Source of the DNA: Penicillus capitatus
Lineage: Eukaryota > Chlorophyta
Direction of reading: 5' to 3'
DNA: 64,000 bases
Assembly: GCA_965649825.1 (NCBI GenBank)
Contig: OZ287717.1
Coordinates: 62,001 to 126,000 of the forward strand
The notes beneath the pieces were generated by a model. It worked only from the letters and a program-made list of their open reading frames with translations, was not told the origin of the DNA and ran no database searches. This document shows, piece by piece, positions 36,607 through 47,523 of the stretch. Position numbers and translations under genes: made by a program. Numbering within the stretch: the first letter of the stretch is position 1; each line of letters opens with the position of its first letter.

Positions 36607-37279
36607 TTAGTCACGGACGATGATGCATTCTCCCCCCTGCAGGACATCCTCATGTTCATCGCCATCGTCTTCCTTGGCGGAATCCGATTTCTTCAGGTTC
36701 TTCAGCAGAGCCTCATACCGTCTCTCCTTCTTCTCCATTTCAGCGACCTTCTCTCTGAGAGCCTTCAATTCCTACAAGGCAGTTCATCCCGATCCGCATG
36801 GATTTTACACAGGGATCTATGCATCGTACATTTTGAGCTGAATTGAATTCTTCTTTCTCAGATTCGTTTTCATTGGCCAGCATGGAGATCGCTTTATTCT
36901 TTTCATTCACGACAACATTCAGCCTCTCTACCTCGATATCCTAACAGTCATATCCACCGTCTGACCAAAATGGCGAGCCGTTGAGCAACGGACTTGTTTT
37001 CTCAATGTTGTATATACAGCTATCAGTTCTTCGAGCAGCAAATCTTTTACTTCGACGACTCGGTTAAAATATGAACCGAAGTCCAAAACTGAGAAGGACT
37101 TCTCCTGTTACAGACACATCGGAACATTCGACAGAACATCGCCGAGGCAGAAAGGTCGAGACCATGTCCTCCACTTCGACGACGAGGGTTTGGATGCGCC
37201 GTCGACGCGCAATCGAATCCGGAAAGAGTCTCTCCAGAACGCTCTTGGCCGTGTTTGCGATGTAGCCAAAGCTCGTCAT
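36607..37279 (-). CDS. Hypothetical coiled-coil protein
   Basis: The minus-strand model starts at MTSFGYIANTAKSVLERLF (37279) and ends in a charged helix (ELKALREKVAEMEKKERRY...) plus an acidic tail with stop at 36607. The last two exons join cleanly (...EEFNSAQN to ELKALREK, intron about 36776-36846), and DIEVERLNVVV begins after a ctgttag acceptor near 36940. The junctions between about 37160 and 36950 are less certain. Heptad-like Leu/Glu/Lys spacing indicates a coiled coil. I recognise no family. Its start codon is 43 bp from the divergent CPDase start. Confidence 0.65.
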
Positions 37280-37322
37280 CCTGGTAAAGTGTTGGACAAA
37301 ATAGATAGAGCGGTAATTGTGA

Positions 37323-37936
37323 ATGTATTCGTTGTGGCTAACTCCGCCAAAGGGCGACGTCTGTCGAACACTCCAGAACACGATTCAGCATTTCAGTCAG
37401 AAATACACTGCTCCAGTGTTCTCGCCGCACGTGACGCTGGTCGGTGATGCGGGTCCGAATCGGGAGAGAGTAATCGAGGCAGCACGCAGCGTTGCGGAAT
37501 CTCGTAAGGTGTGCATGTCAAAGCAGCCCTTTCGGGTAAACACACGAGGATTGGGTATCAGAGCGTCTATCTCAAGTTCCAAGATGTCTCTTACAAGGAA
37601 GAGCCTTACTTTCAATGCGTCTTCATCCTTTGTGCCAAAACGGATGAGCTGCTGCAGTGGAGAGATGAGGTCATGAGGTCCCTCGGATTCGAAGATTCGG
37701 AATACATGCCTCACGTCTCGCTGCTGTATTCTCACATCGACAAAGAGAAGAGACAGGCTGCCGTTCGCGAAGCCGTGGATCGACTGTACAATGGCATCGA
37801 GGGAATGGAGGATCAGCTGCTTGGCGAGACAGGGTTCTGGGCCGGTGCCGTTGAGGTATGGAAGGTTCACGTGGAGGATGAAGAAATGAAAACTTGGGAA
37901 TGCATCGAAACAATTTCACTAGAGTCGCAGGATTAA
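37323..37936 (+). CDS. Cyclic phosphodiesterase, 2H superfamily
   Basis: Two exons, 37323-37508 and 37562-37936, joined by a 53-bp GT-AG intron, give 186 residues, near the roughly 181 of the Arabidopsis enzyme. The start MYSLWLTP aligns with plant CPDase starts. The two HxT/S motifs are H36-V-T38 (PHVTL) and H113-V-S115 (PHVSLLY), which together form the catalytic pair. YFQCVF and the C-terminal WECIETISL also match the family. Plant and yeast members hydrolyse ADP-ribose 1'',2''-cyclic phosphate, a by-product of tRNA splicing. A role in tRNA-splicing clean-up is therefore likely here, by family inference. Confidence 0.9.
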
Positions 37937-37979
37937 CATGGTCCATTCCTGCAGTGCAGTCAAAATCATCTTTCTCTTA

Positions 37980-39134
37980 TCAATGGGTAACCAGACAGGT
38001 ATTCCAACTGGACAATAAACCAAGGGTGCCGCAGATACCGACGATCACAAGACACCCATCTGCTGTCAACAAAGGGGGCACTCCCGAAGAGAAAGAAGAT
38101 TTGGTCCATAATGACATCATGAGACTAGATCCAATGATGCCCAAAGACGAAACGGAGGTCGCTGTGTTCAAACGCTTGAACGTCATTATATCGAGTTCCC
38201 CCTTGCCTGCTGCCTCTTTCATCGCAAGAATCAAGAATGATAGCAGAATGAGACTACTCCCTAGACACCGCACACTGAATGTGGCAAAGCTGTCTACTGG
38301 AGCATTAAACATGAATGTCCATACTGCAACCGGACTGAGAAGGGCGACAGAGGCACACCCTAATAGTACAACGGTAAAAAATGAAAAGAAGACCGAAACG
38401 GGATTCTTTGATCGAAACGTGGCTGCCATGTCGCGTAACATGCCAGATCCAATGTCCCGTATGGCACCGAATCCGTAGAGTGCGGTGAATGCCACGGTGG
38501 GAAGGATTCGTGTGATTGCGAGTACGGTTCCATAGATCCAACTGAAACCTGCACTTTGATAACAGCTCAGCAAATGGAGCGCATCAAAGGCCGCCATGAC
38601 AGACAATGACCAACCAATGCGTTTGTGCACTTGAGTGTTGACTCGATCAAGAGCGATCGCCGTCTGCATGCCATCTCTGTCATTTATGCCATCCGAATGG
38701 GGGTGCTGACTTTCATGCTCTCGGCCAGTGACATCGGTATGAAGAGCAGAGCACCTGTACACCGTGTGAGCAGCTCTCTGGATGCTGTCCATTCTATTCC
38801 CATGCTTTGCTGCATGAAAACCGGAGCAGCGGCCACAGTGGCGGCAAATACCACGAGTAATGCAGAGGAGAATATCTGGTAAGCCGCCAGAGCGACGGGA
38901 TGATCTAAGAACAGAAACGCCTGTAGTAAAAGGACGCCGACGTTGTCTGCCCAGCTCACGTATCACATCCGCCTGTTTAATATCTACGACTGTTTCTTTT
39001 TGTTGCGTTTCCGGTTCGTAAGAAGGGAGAAACCGTTCGGTCTTAAACGATCGGCTGAGCATCTGAAAGGATATCATCCTTTTGTGCGACAGGAAGGGGC
39101 GAGATGCCAGACAGCACGGAGAACCTACGGTCAC
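37980..39134 (-). CDS. Multi-pass membrane protein, paralog A
   Basis: Two exons are clear: one ending at 38711 (...QIFSSALLVVFAATVAAAP...SLAESMK) and 38663-37980. They are separated by a 47-bp GT-AG intron in phase 0. The second exon encodes several hydrophobic helices (ILPTVAFTALYGFG, FFSFFTVVLLGCAS, GSSLILLSFLILAMKEA) and ends at 37980. Exon structure and sequence parallel the gene at 40621-41608: YQIF/YQLF, LPTVAF/MPTVAF, KRLNT/KTLNI. The first exon's start is unresolved; an in-frame stop at about 38966 means an upstream exon must splice in. I recognise no named family. Its stop is 43 bp from the converging CPDase stop. Confidence 0.7.
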   Translation of the reverse strand: MTVGSPCCLASRPFLSHKRMISFQMLSRSFKTERFLPSYEPETQQKETVVDIKQADVIRELGRQRRRPFTTGVSVLRSSRRSGGLPDILLCITRGICRHCGRCSGFHAAKHGNRMDSIQRAAHTVYRCSALHTDVTGREHESQHPHSDGINDRDGMQTAIALDRVNTQVHKRIGWSLSVMAAFDALHLLSCYQSAGFSWIYGTVLAITRILPTVAFTALYGFGAIRDIGSGMLRDMAATFRSKNPVSVFFSFFTVVLLGCASVALLSPVAVWTFMFNAPVDSFATFSVRCLGSSLILLSFLILAMKEAAGKGELDIMTFKRLNTATSVSSLGIIGSSLMMSLWTKSSFSSGVPPLLTADGCLVIVGICGTLGLLSSWNTCLVTH

Positions 39135-39168
39135 ATGTTACGCAGGTTTGGTGCTTTTTCAGTGAGGC

Positions 39169-39884
39169 TTATGTCACCGTGCTGGATCGTAAGGCGACAG
39201 AGCCCACTAGCTGTAGACATCGACAACATAAAAGTAGACTTCCTAAAGCGACGGTTCTGAGAATAGAGCCACAGCCGATTAGGTGGACAACGTAGATGGA
39301 TGCCGACCACGACGATTTAACGTAATTAGATCCGTCAATACACAGATTTACGTTACATTGGTGTTTGCTTGTTGATGCTGCTAAGCTTGACGCGACAGTG
39401 GCTTCTGTTCTGGCAACATGCACACTGTTGCCAAGTTGGGCAATCGAAAGAATAAGGGCTGCCATATTGAGCTGATGCATGAAACGAAAATATCTGTCGC
39501 CAGAACGTGCATGGCGGACGTCCGAATCGAAGAATGCGTGATGGAACTGATTGCAAAGATCATAGCTGTGCTCACCCCCATCGAAGAGTATCGAGCCGCA
39601 TGCAAGTTTTCTGACCAAGAGACCGAACGGACTGCTTCAAGCATTCTAGGAAAGATATTCGAGAGCATACGCATTCGCATGGCTCTAAGAAAGCAACGTT
39701 CATCAGTGGCTGGACAACAACAGACATCATAGATCGACACGCAATAGCGACACATGTCCTTGGAGCAGTGAGAGAATTTGACACTGGCGAAGGCAAGGCC
39801 TAAATGCCAGAGCGAGAGCAAAGCGCTTGTAGATCGATTTATTCGAGGCATTGAGTGCCACAGCAGACGGTAGATGATGGTCAC
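39169..39884 (-). pseudogene. Decayed third copy of the membrane-protein family
   Basis: The minus strand keeps recognisable pieces of the neighbouring paralogs in the right order but in different frames. They are SIYKRFALALA (compare PTYKRLAFTLA), PLMNVAFLE (compare LMPTVAFLK), and a C-terminal stretch MHQLNMAALILSIAQLGNSVHVART (compare FKTLNIGLCAAAIAKIGNGLYLARV). No single frame or plausible splice chain connects them, and stop codons intervene. A + strand frame of 104 codons over the same DNA is most likely a shadow. Confidence 0.65.
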
Positions 39885-40620
39885 CCAAGAGAACAGATCA
39901 TACTGTCGTCTGTGCTTGCATGCTGTCGGCTATGCTGGCACCATTCGATAACTGACGGATAAAAAGAGAAGAGACTGAAGCGTACGACAGGTCGCGTACC
40001 GTAATCGGAGGACGCATACGAACTCTTCCGCGCATTATCAGACGATGTTTACTCTCCGCGCCTGCCTTGGACTCCGTTAAACGTGTCGTCGGATAGATGC
40101 ATCTCCTAGTGATGAAGGGTCCAGATGGGATCCGTACCGACGGGTGAAAAAGCGATCCGAATGTGCGTCACTAGTGCGATCAGACACGTCCATTTCTGAG
40201 GGATGGACAAGAAAATGCCTTAGAGAGGCGCCGTTTCTACACCTCGTCTGTGACCTGCAGAAGATACCACTCGTGAAACCACCTGTCCCATACTCTCTCA
40301 ATTGACAGGATAGACATGACGTCTGTGTTCTGGGTCCATTCTGTGATGCAAGCTCCTTTCAAGTAGACGTAAGAAAAAGAGAATGAAAACAGTATGTCTT
40401 GGTCCGTCAACCATGTTCGACGCATGACCGTCTTTCTTCACCGTTCAGTCAAATTGCCGTCACACAAATCTCTCTAGATACCTACTCCATCGTTCTTCTC
40501 GTACAAAACCGCAGTCATCAAATCATGCGTTCAGAAAATGCACAGCATAGTTCCTCGCCAGAGAAAAGGGCAATAATCTAGATCAAGACGTCGCCCGACA
40601 AACAACTTCAGGTTTCATGA
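39885..40620. other. Spacer between membrane paralogs
   Basis: About 735 bp without a supportable gene. The left part (to about 40080) may hold the remains of exon 1 of the pseudogene: minus-strand NGASIADSMQ resembles the exon-1 end of paralog B. Nothing else is recognisable. Confidence 0.4.
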
Positions 40621-41608
40621 CTAGTTCCTCTTTGCAGCGATGGCGTTGTAGCCAGAGACCAGCGCCAACGATCCAAAGATGATGAATTTCGTTATCCAGC
40701 CAAACTGTGTCATCAACTCTGTGTTCTGTTCAACGATCACTTTCGTGGCAGCAGCAGCTGCTTTTGAGCTGGCGGCCGCCGCCACTGCCGGTACCGGTGT
40801 GGCGGCTGCGGTCACGCGGGCAAGGTAAAGCCCGTTGCCGATCTTGGCAATAGCCGCCGCGCACAATCCGATGTTCAGCGTCTTGAATGTGGAGAATCCG
40901 AGACGACCTCTGTCAGCTGCGTCCTTCAAAGTGAAACAGACGATCGATATCAAGAACATCTTGCATGCCACGCATCGAATGAAAAAATATGAAAAGGAAT
41001 CAGCACCGGGTGCCAGTATAGCAGACGCCATTGTGCTAGGAGAAATGCAGGCACAGACAGCAACGATCATGGTCACCACGGTGAGCAGGGAATAGAAGAC
41101 AGCATTGAGATTGTCTGGCTGGAAGACAGAACTGATTCCGGATAACACGCCAGGAATGATATCCGAAAGAGTGCTCGTGCCATACAGCTTCAAGAAAGCG
41201 ACGGTTGGCATCAGCTGCATGATCGAAGAGATCCACGTTCCGAGATTCGGCGGCGCCAATCCGTGAGCTGATATGTAAAAGAGTTTGAAGCCCATGATGC
41301 CCAAAGTCGAGAGAGCAAGAGTGAAGGCCAATCGTTTATACGTTGGCGAGTCCAATCGATTCGCCGCCACGGCAGACTACGAGCAGAATATTGGGTATCG
41401 ACTTAGCTAGGAGGCACCTGACCTGCATGCAGTAGGCTACGGAAGATGCGACGAGTAACATCGATGCGCCCGAACGATACAGCAGATCGGCGATGGGCAT
41501 CGGTGTGACGCCAAGAATCCTTTCAATCACCTTCGGGGCAGCGACAAAGACCATGACATTGAGCACAAGCGTAAGAGCGGTGAAGAGCTGATAGTTTCCA
41601 CGACCCAA
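40621..41608 (-). CDS. Multi-pass membrane protein, paralog B
   Basis: Exon 2 (41376-40621) and the exon ending at 41423 are joined by a 46-bp GT-AG intron in phase 0 (...SVAYCMQ to SAVAANRLDSP). The protein has repeated hydrophobic helices: YQLFTALTLVLNVMVFVAAP, FTLALSTLGIMGFKLFYI, FYSLLTVVTMIVAVCACI and FIIFGSLALVSG. An Ala-rich loop (AVAAAASSKAAAAATK) lies near the C-terminus. The true ATG is not fixed. One possibility is a short upstream exon starting MRQARVALS near 41690 with a 37-bp intron. It is a homologue of paralog A and of the pseudogene between them; function unknown. Confidence 0.72.
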
Positions 41609-41699
41609 TGTATAGTCTACGGAGCCAAGCGTCTCCTTGAGAGACCGTAACAGAGTTAGGTGTATGCCGTACCGACAAAGCTACTCGAGCCTGACGCAT

Positions 41700-42350
41700 C
41701 CTCCGAAGACTGCGCTTCTGCCGCGCAGATGAAGTCCTCTCGGTGAACGGAAGGATGCAGTGGAAAGGGCATGTAGGAAACGGAAGGACGCATCGGTCTT
41801 GCCGGCAAGGCGGTTCGTGGAAAACAGCCGGCGGTGTTTCCTAATGTACAACAGTCATACGTCTTCCCCTTTTTCGACAGGAATGCTCTTACTCGGAACA
41901 GCCATTGCGGCTTTTGTCGTATTCACGGACAACAGCATCTTTGCTGTGGATTTCTAGAGAGAGGCAGGTGTTTCGGAAGAGACAGTCGATGATGAACCAG
42001 ATCTCTGCGTTAGATCCTTATCATCCGTCACATCGCCAAACGCGTCAGACGGCTGAAATGACGGCCGTTGCTGTGCGTCAACACGAAGAGACAGTTCGAT
42101 CTTGTGAACAGCGACGCCGAAATGGAGGCTGGTTTGTGTAAACGACAGACTCTCGTCTTTTCTTTAATAATGTTCACCGGCACCCCATCTAGATACAGCA
42201 CTGAATGTCCAACGTCTGATCTCCTGTAAGTCCCTTTCATAACTGACGTCGATTGTGTGGTGGACTTTCATCCACATCTTCACAGTCTTTGGGAATAAAG
42301 ATACGAAAATGATAGGTAGCGAACAAGCACTCCATAAATTGTCATAAGAT
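41700..42350. other. Intergenic stretch
   Basis: I see no supportable gene. A 37-codon + frame (41844-41957) encodes one hydrophobic helix (MLLLGTAIAAFVVF), but there is no homology or splice context to keep it. Confidence 0.4.
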
Positions 42351-42876
42351 TCAAGCCTCCCAAGCCGCACAGTATGTCCGTCTGCATTGCACGACAGATC
42401 TATGCTTAATACGCACCGAAGTGGAATGCGCACATTCATACACCACTAAACTCCTTTCTTCATTCATTTCACATCGACGTGGTTGCATTCCCGAATCGTT
42501 TAAGTAGAACAACGGATTGACGCCGCACTGACAGGGCTCGACCATCGGAGACGCGTCCTTGAGATAAGAGGCCAACGCATCGTACAACGGATTGGTGGCA
42601 AAGTAGCCATCAACTGGAGAAACACACATCCCTGGAAGCAGATCTGAGGATATCGAGAGATACTACTGGTGATGGTGGCGGTGGCATCGCACAACGCCCA
42701 TTCCCTCTCCTTCGCCTCCCTCTTAAAATCAAGAGATCAGTAAAGCAGCAGCACTCAATGTATGGCGGCTGCTGTACCTTTGGTGTCCTCCTCTTGAGAT
42801 CGGGCTTTGCAACAGCCCTTAGACAACCGAAAGCGAAGAACACTGTTCCGGCGCCGATCACCACGAACAGCCGCAT
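42351..42876 (-). CDS. Small hypothetical protein with N-terminal membrane anchor
   Basis: Exon 1 (42876-42778) starts MRLFVVIGAGTVFFAFGCL, an uncleaved-anchor or signal-like helix. It splices through a 56-bp GT-AG intron to 42721, giving a charged stretch REAKEREWALCDATATIT. A third segment in another frame (42629-42351) is Cys-containing (MVEPCQCGVNPLFYLN) and reaches a stop at 42351. The junction between segments two and three, around 42640-42670, would need an intron of only about 32-35 bp and is unproven. Family not recognised. Confidence 0.5.
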
Positions 42877-43160
42877 GGCGAGATCTGTTGATGTGTGTTC
42901 TCAAGCAAGTGTAGCGACGAAGGCAATGCGATGGGCCCCAATGGTGATCGGTCTCCTCTCTCAATCCAATCCGCCAGCGTCGGCGCTCGCACGATCTTAA
43001 CGACGACGATTCCTTAACGCATACGTTTGCGGCGAGAGAATGCGAAAACGCGAAGACCGTCAAAAAAACGCGACAGTAGATGGCGACGGTTTGACTCATT
43101 GCCAAACGACAAGAGACGTTTTAACAAAGCCCTTTCGGACGCGATGACTGTCCGTTCGTT

Positions 43161-44692
43161 CTATCTATTGCAGACACGCTTTGTGACGCTGACAATGTCT
43201 TCGACCTGAGGAAGCGCCATGCGTTCGAGATTGGCAGCGAATGGCATCGGGATGTCACACCCAGTCACACGTTCCACTGGACTGTCCAACTCATCAAAGC
43301 ACGCTTCCATAAGATAAGCCGAGATCTGAAACCACACCCACGCACACTCTACTCGAGATGCGACACAACAAGTGACCCGCACCTCGGCACCGATGCCGCA
43401 TGTCGGCCATCCTTCTTCGACCGTAATGGCTCGATGTGTTTTCTTGACGGAGGACACGAGGGCGGAGTGGTCGAACGGACGAAGCGACCGGAGATTGATG
43501 ACCTGTCACATCACAAGCACTCCCTTCCCGCCGCCCATTGGTCGTAGGAGATGGCACACCTCGCAGCTGATTCCCTCCTGTGCCAGGAGTTCTGCTGCTT
43601 GCACGTTGTAGCCAACCATCTTGCCAAATCCAATCAATGTCACATCCGTCCCCTCTCGCATGATCTTGGCTTTGTCCAACGGCAGTGTAAAATCAGGATC
43701 CAGCACATTCTGTGCCACGGGGAACTTCTGTCCATACAGGATCTCGTTTTCGAGAAAGACGACGGGATCTGGATCGCGAACAGCTGCCTTGAGCAGCCCG
43801 CGACTATCTTCCGAGTCATACGGTGCGACAACCTTGAAGAAAAGAAGAGGGCCGCCGTTATCGCATCGTTCATCCACTCGATACCGTCTGAGAGACAGGA
43901 GGAAAGCGCGAGGGTACCTTTAGTCCTGGAACAGAACAGTACCAGGCAGCAAAGCACTGGGAGTGTTGAGCAGCGACGCCGGCGGCTGCGCCGTTTGGTC
44001 CTCGAAAGACGATGGGACAATGAATCTGCCCAGCCGACATATACAGTGTCTTGGCCGCCGAGTTGACGATCTGGTCGATGGCCTGCATCGAAAAATTAAA
44101 CGTCATAAATTCCACAATGGGTTTCAGGCCAGAGAACGCAGCTCCCACGCCAATTCCCGTAAACCCAGCCTACACAACCCCTGTCAAACAAGTCCATAAC
44201 CGTCTTTGCGAGATGGACCTCAGTAATGGGTGTATCTTTGACACGCTGCGGGCCATACTTCTTCAGTAACCCAGCTGTGATCTGACCACGACGATGAACA
44301 TCGATTGCACTCCTGAGCGCCACCAGAGCCTGTGATGCTCACCTTGTAGGCTCCGTTGTATTCTGCCACCTATGCAGGCAACACACACGGTGGGTGTATT
44401 CGGAATACTCGGACAGAGGCTGACCTCTTCGCCCATGATGAACACGTCTTTGTCTCTGGCGAGTTCTTCATCGAGGGCAGAGTTCAAAGCTTCTCTCACG
44501 GTGAGCTGCTCAGACAGAAGGATTCCGTCAGTCCATGATTCCACTTTTCGATGCAGAAACCTCCGTGGTGGCAACGGAACGGGTGGCGATCTTCGATACA
44601 TCCGCCCAGCGACCCAGAACCTTAAACGAGAGTGAATACGGGCAGAATCGGAGGACATGGAGTACTTGGCCGAGTCTCGTGAGAGAGCGCAT
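43161..44692 (-). CDS. PDHB: Pyruvate dehydrogenase E1 component, beta subunit (mitochondrial)
   Basis: Eight exons, all phase 0: 44692-44561, 44505-44425, 44369-44343, 44281-44219, 44169-43918, 43832-43560, 43502-43383 and 43325-43161. They code 370 residues, typical for the family. Residues 1-44 are basic and Ser/Thr-rich, like a mitochondrial presequence. [78 protein letters not shown] and [18 protein letters not shown] are hallmark E1-beta blocks. It pairs with E1-alpha to decarboxylate pyruvate using thiamine diphosphate in the matrix. The third exon is only 27 bp. Plastid E1-beta was considered; I did not test which organelle form it is closer to. Confidence 0.95.
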
Positions 44693-45355
44693 GGTGACGG
44701 AAGGCAAATAAATGCAGAACAGTCGTAATGATGGCCTTAAGGTCAAATCATGGCATTCGATGGTCAATCGATTGGCATTGAACAGTCAGCGCGCTGCGCG
44801 ACGAGATCGTGGAAATGGAAAGGATGTATCGTGCCTCGAAAGGAACGCCGCCGCCGCCGGCTCTACCCCTCGCGTCGCTTCCTCTGCCTCTTTCTGTCGA
44901 TGCCCTCGCTTCCTTGCTTCATCTCCTGATCCGATGGATTCCACCAATGGCGGTGATGGACAGCCTTACCACATGACGCCTCGCTGACGCATGCCTCCGT
45001 TCGGTTTCTCTATTTAGGAACAGGGGAAGAGCCGCAGGCGCCGACGTGGGGTTTGATGACGGGTTGGCGAATGATTGCACAAGATGTGATCAACGATCTG
45101 GATGGAGACAACGAAGCATCCATACGCAGCGAAGGCATGCATGCATCGATGACGTGACAGGCCTAGCGAAAAGGGTCTATCTATGTGCTGCAGTGAATCG
45201 CACAACCAACACCGAAGCAGACGATTCCGTTGAGGATACTCTGCGAGCCATGCAGTCGAGTCGCTTGAAATCTGTCACCGCGAAGAGCGGGTGCGAATGC
45301 GGTAGGCTCTTTCTACAGGTCTGTGACGCGTGTAGCGTGCAGGGAGAATTTCTAT
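44693..45355. other. Divergent intergenic region PDHB / NEK
   Basis: About 660 bp between two divergent start codons. Open frames here lack family resemblance. It probably holds both promoters and 5' untranslated regions. Confidence 0.5.
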
Positions 45356-47285
45356 ATGGACTACCAGATGATGGAAGAAATCGGCAGCGGTGCGTTTGGC
45401 ACAGCCATCAAGGCAAAACGCCGCTCGGATCAGGAAACAGTCGTCGTCAAGGAACTCATCGGCCGAAAGATGACAGCCAAAGACATCCAAGAGGTACAGC
45501 AGCACTTTTCCATACCATGGACAGCGAAGCATGTCTTGCGATCCGTGGCAGGCCCAGAACGAAGTGAAAGTACTGGCGCATTTGCACCACCCTAACATCG
45601 TTCGCTACTACGATTTCTACAGCGGCAGTGGGAGAATGCACATTGTTATGGAATTCTGTGAAGTACCTGCCGGCCGCACTCTGTTAGACACCACCACGAA
45701 CACAAGTGGATTGGACAGGAAGGCGATTTGAGTTCGTATCTGAAATCGAGAGATGGCCAACTGCTGGAAGAGAATGAGATTATGATGAAATTTGTACAGG
45801 TCTGCTTGGCATTAGACCACACGCACAGTCAGGTAGGTCATCGGAGACGGTTATGGTGGCAGTCGTCCGCAGGGTTCTGCGTTTAGGGAATACTCCATCG
45901 CGATCTCAAAACGCAGAACGTCTTTCTGTCAGCTCACGGTATTCTGAAGCTTGGCGATTTCGGCATTTCGAGGATCATGGAAGGAGAACAGTCAATGGCA
46001 CGATCTATGGTCGGCACACCGTACTACCTATCGCCAGAGATCTGTGAGGTGACAGATGAGGGACGCCCTTTGCAGGAAGACAATCTCTGTGCCTGCAGGA
46101 CAAGCCTTACGGTCCAAAGAGCGATGTCTGGTCACTCGGTTGTGTCCTGTATGAATTGTGTATGCTGAAACACGCCTTTGAAGGACAGTCGCTGCCAGTA
46201 CTGATTCTGAAGATTCTCAGGTGGACAGCTTCCGTCAATATCTCAGTGGTTATAGATGTCTTGCATGGCTGGACAGTGGAACGGTGCCAGAGATTCCATC
46301 CAAATACAGCACGCACTTGACTGCCCTCGTCAAGCGACTGCTGTCTAAGAATCCCGACCAGCGTCCATCGATCGCCGAGATCCTCAACTTTGACTACGTC
46401 AGGTCCGGAAACAAAGAAAACGAACACAGTGGTCAAACCACAGCCCTTTGTATGCAGGACCCATTTGCAGCACTACGGTGCCCATATCCACTACACAGTC
46501 GTCCGAAGGAGAGAGTCTTTCCAGCGATCGCTCGAGCCCTTCGAGCTGCCATCTCCGGCAGATCACGAGATCGGGATGATGCGACATCGCAGATCGACTG
46601 AGCAGTCTCTCACTGGAGCCATCCATCGAAAGAGCCGTCCCTTTGGCGTCGACCAACAAGAATTGGATCAATGGGTCGAGATCGAAGATGACACGACGTT
46701 TGAGATCGCCCCTTACCGATACTACACTCAGGCAGCCTCTTCCGCCCTCCTGGCGGAGATCAAGATTCGTTATCTCTATGCCGTTTCAGGCGGAGGACGT
46801 TTTTCTCAACAAACTGAATCTGAGATCGGTACAGACGGAGTCATTTCCGCTGCCAGAGACACCCCTTGCCGCAGAGTTCAGTGCCAACATCGCCAAGATC
46901 ACGGCATTCAAGCGCAAAGTCTTTGGAGATGCGGCCCGAGGAAGGCACCGACCGTCATCGCATCATCGTCCACGCGTTTCTAAGGGCAAGGAAGTCATGG
47001 CCCCTGTGTTCGAATACGTGTCGGATGAGGAGCACCACGAAATGGTGTTTATTGAATCTGAGGAGGAGAGCGACACAGACACGGTGGAAAACATGAAGTG
47101 CGACCGACATACGCAGTCCTCTTTCTGTATGGCCATATCTGTGCCGCAGGGATATGGCTCAAGGCTTGACCAGCGTCGTTTCGCAGATTCAGAACATCAT
47201 GAAAGCACCTTCTGTCCAGATCGGAGCCTCGTGGCTGAACGAAGTGGACCTGCTTCCGCCCTTAGACAATCACCAAGAAGAGTAG
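45356..47285 (+). CDS. NIMA-related (NEK) serine/threonine protein kinase
   Basis: Nine exons: 45356-45493, 45552-45662, 45719-45832, 45887-46048, 46099-46220, 46277-46402, 46458-46782, 46835-47097 and 47150-47285. They sum to 498 residues in one frame with introns of 50-58 bp. Kinase motifs: glycine loop GSGAFG (10-15), K32 in VVVKEL, catalytic HRDLKTQN (125-132), DFG (145-147), and [21 protein letters not shown] and EGDLSSYL are NEK-like. The domain sits at the extreme N-terminus, as in NEK1/plant NEKs. The tail is about 230 residues, basic then acidic ([13 protein letters not shown]). NEKs act in mitosis, microtubules and cilia; the specific role here is unknown. Confidence 0.92.
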
Positions 47286-47523
47286 AGAGGCCAGCTGTTC
47301 TCACAAAAGCCTGCGCCTGATCGCTGCAAACACTTCTCTGTCATGACAGATTGTTTTAAGAAGACCCTTAAAGCTGTGGCACAGCTGTTCTTTGTCACAA
47401 AAGAAATGTCTTAGGTGTAGAGAAAGGGTTTTATGTTCTGCATCTCCTTGGCTCTATCATACGTTTCTCGGACATTCTATCGCCTGTCTACTAAGTATTG
47501 AGATGCTCGATGACCTGTCTTTC

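Noticed and set aside
39418-39732. + strand 104-codon frame
   Set aside because: It is antisense to the decayed third membrane paralog, whose fragments explain the composition better.
41844-41957. 37-codon + frame with one hydrophobic helix
   Set aside because: No homology, no splice partners and short; chance cannot be excluded.
45046-45567. + strand 173-codon frame overlapping the NEK start
   Set aside because: Overlaps the kinase first exon in another frame and lacks family resemblance; at most an upstream ORF.
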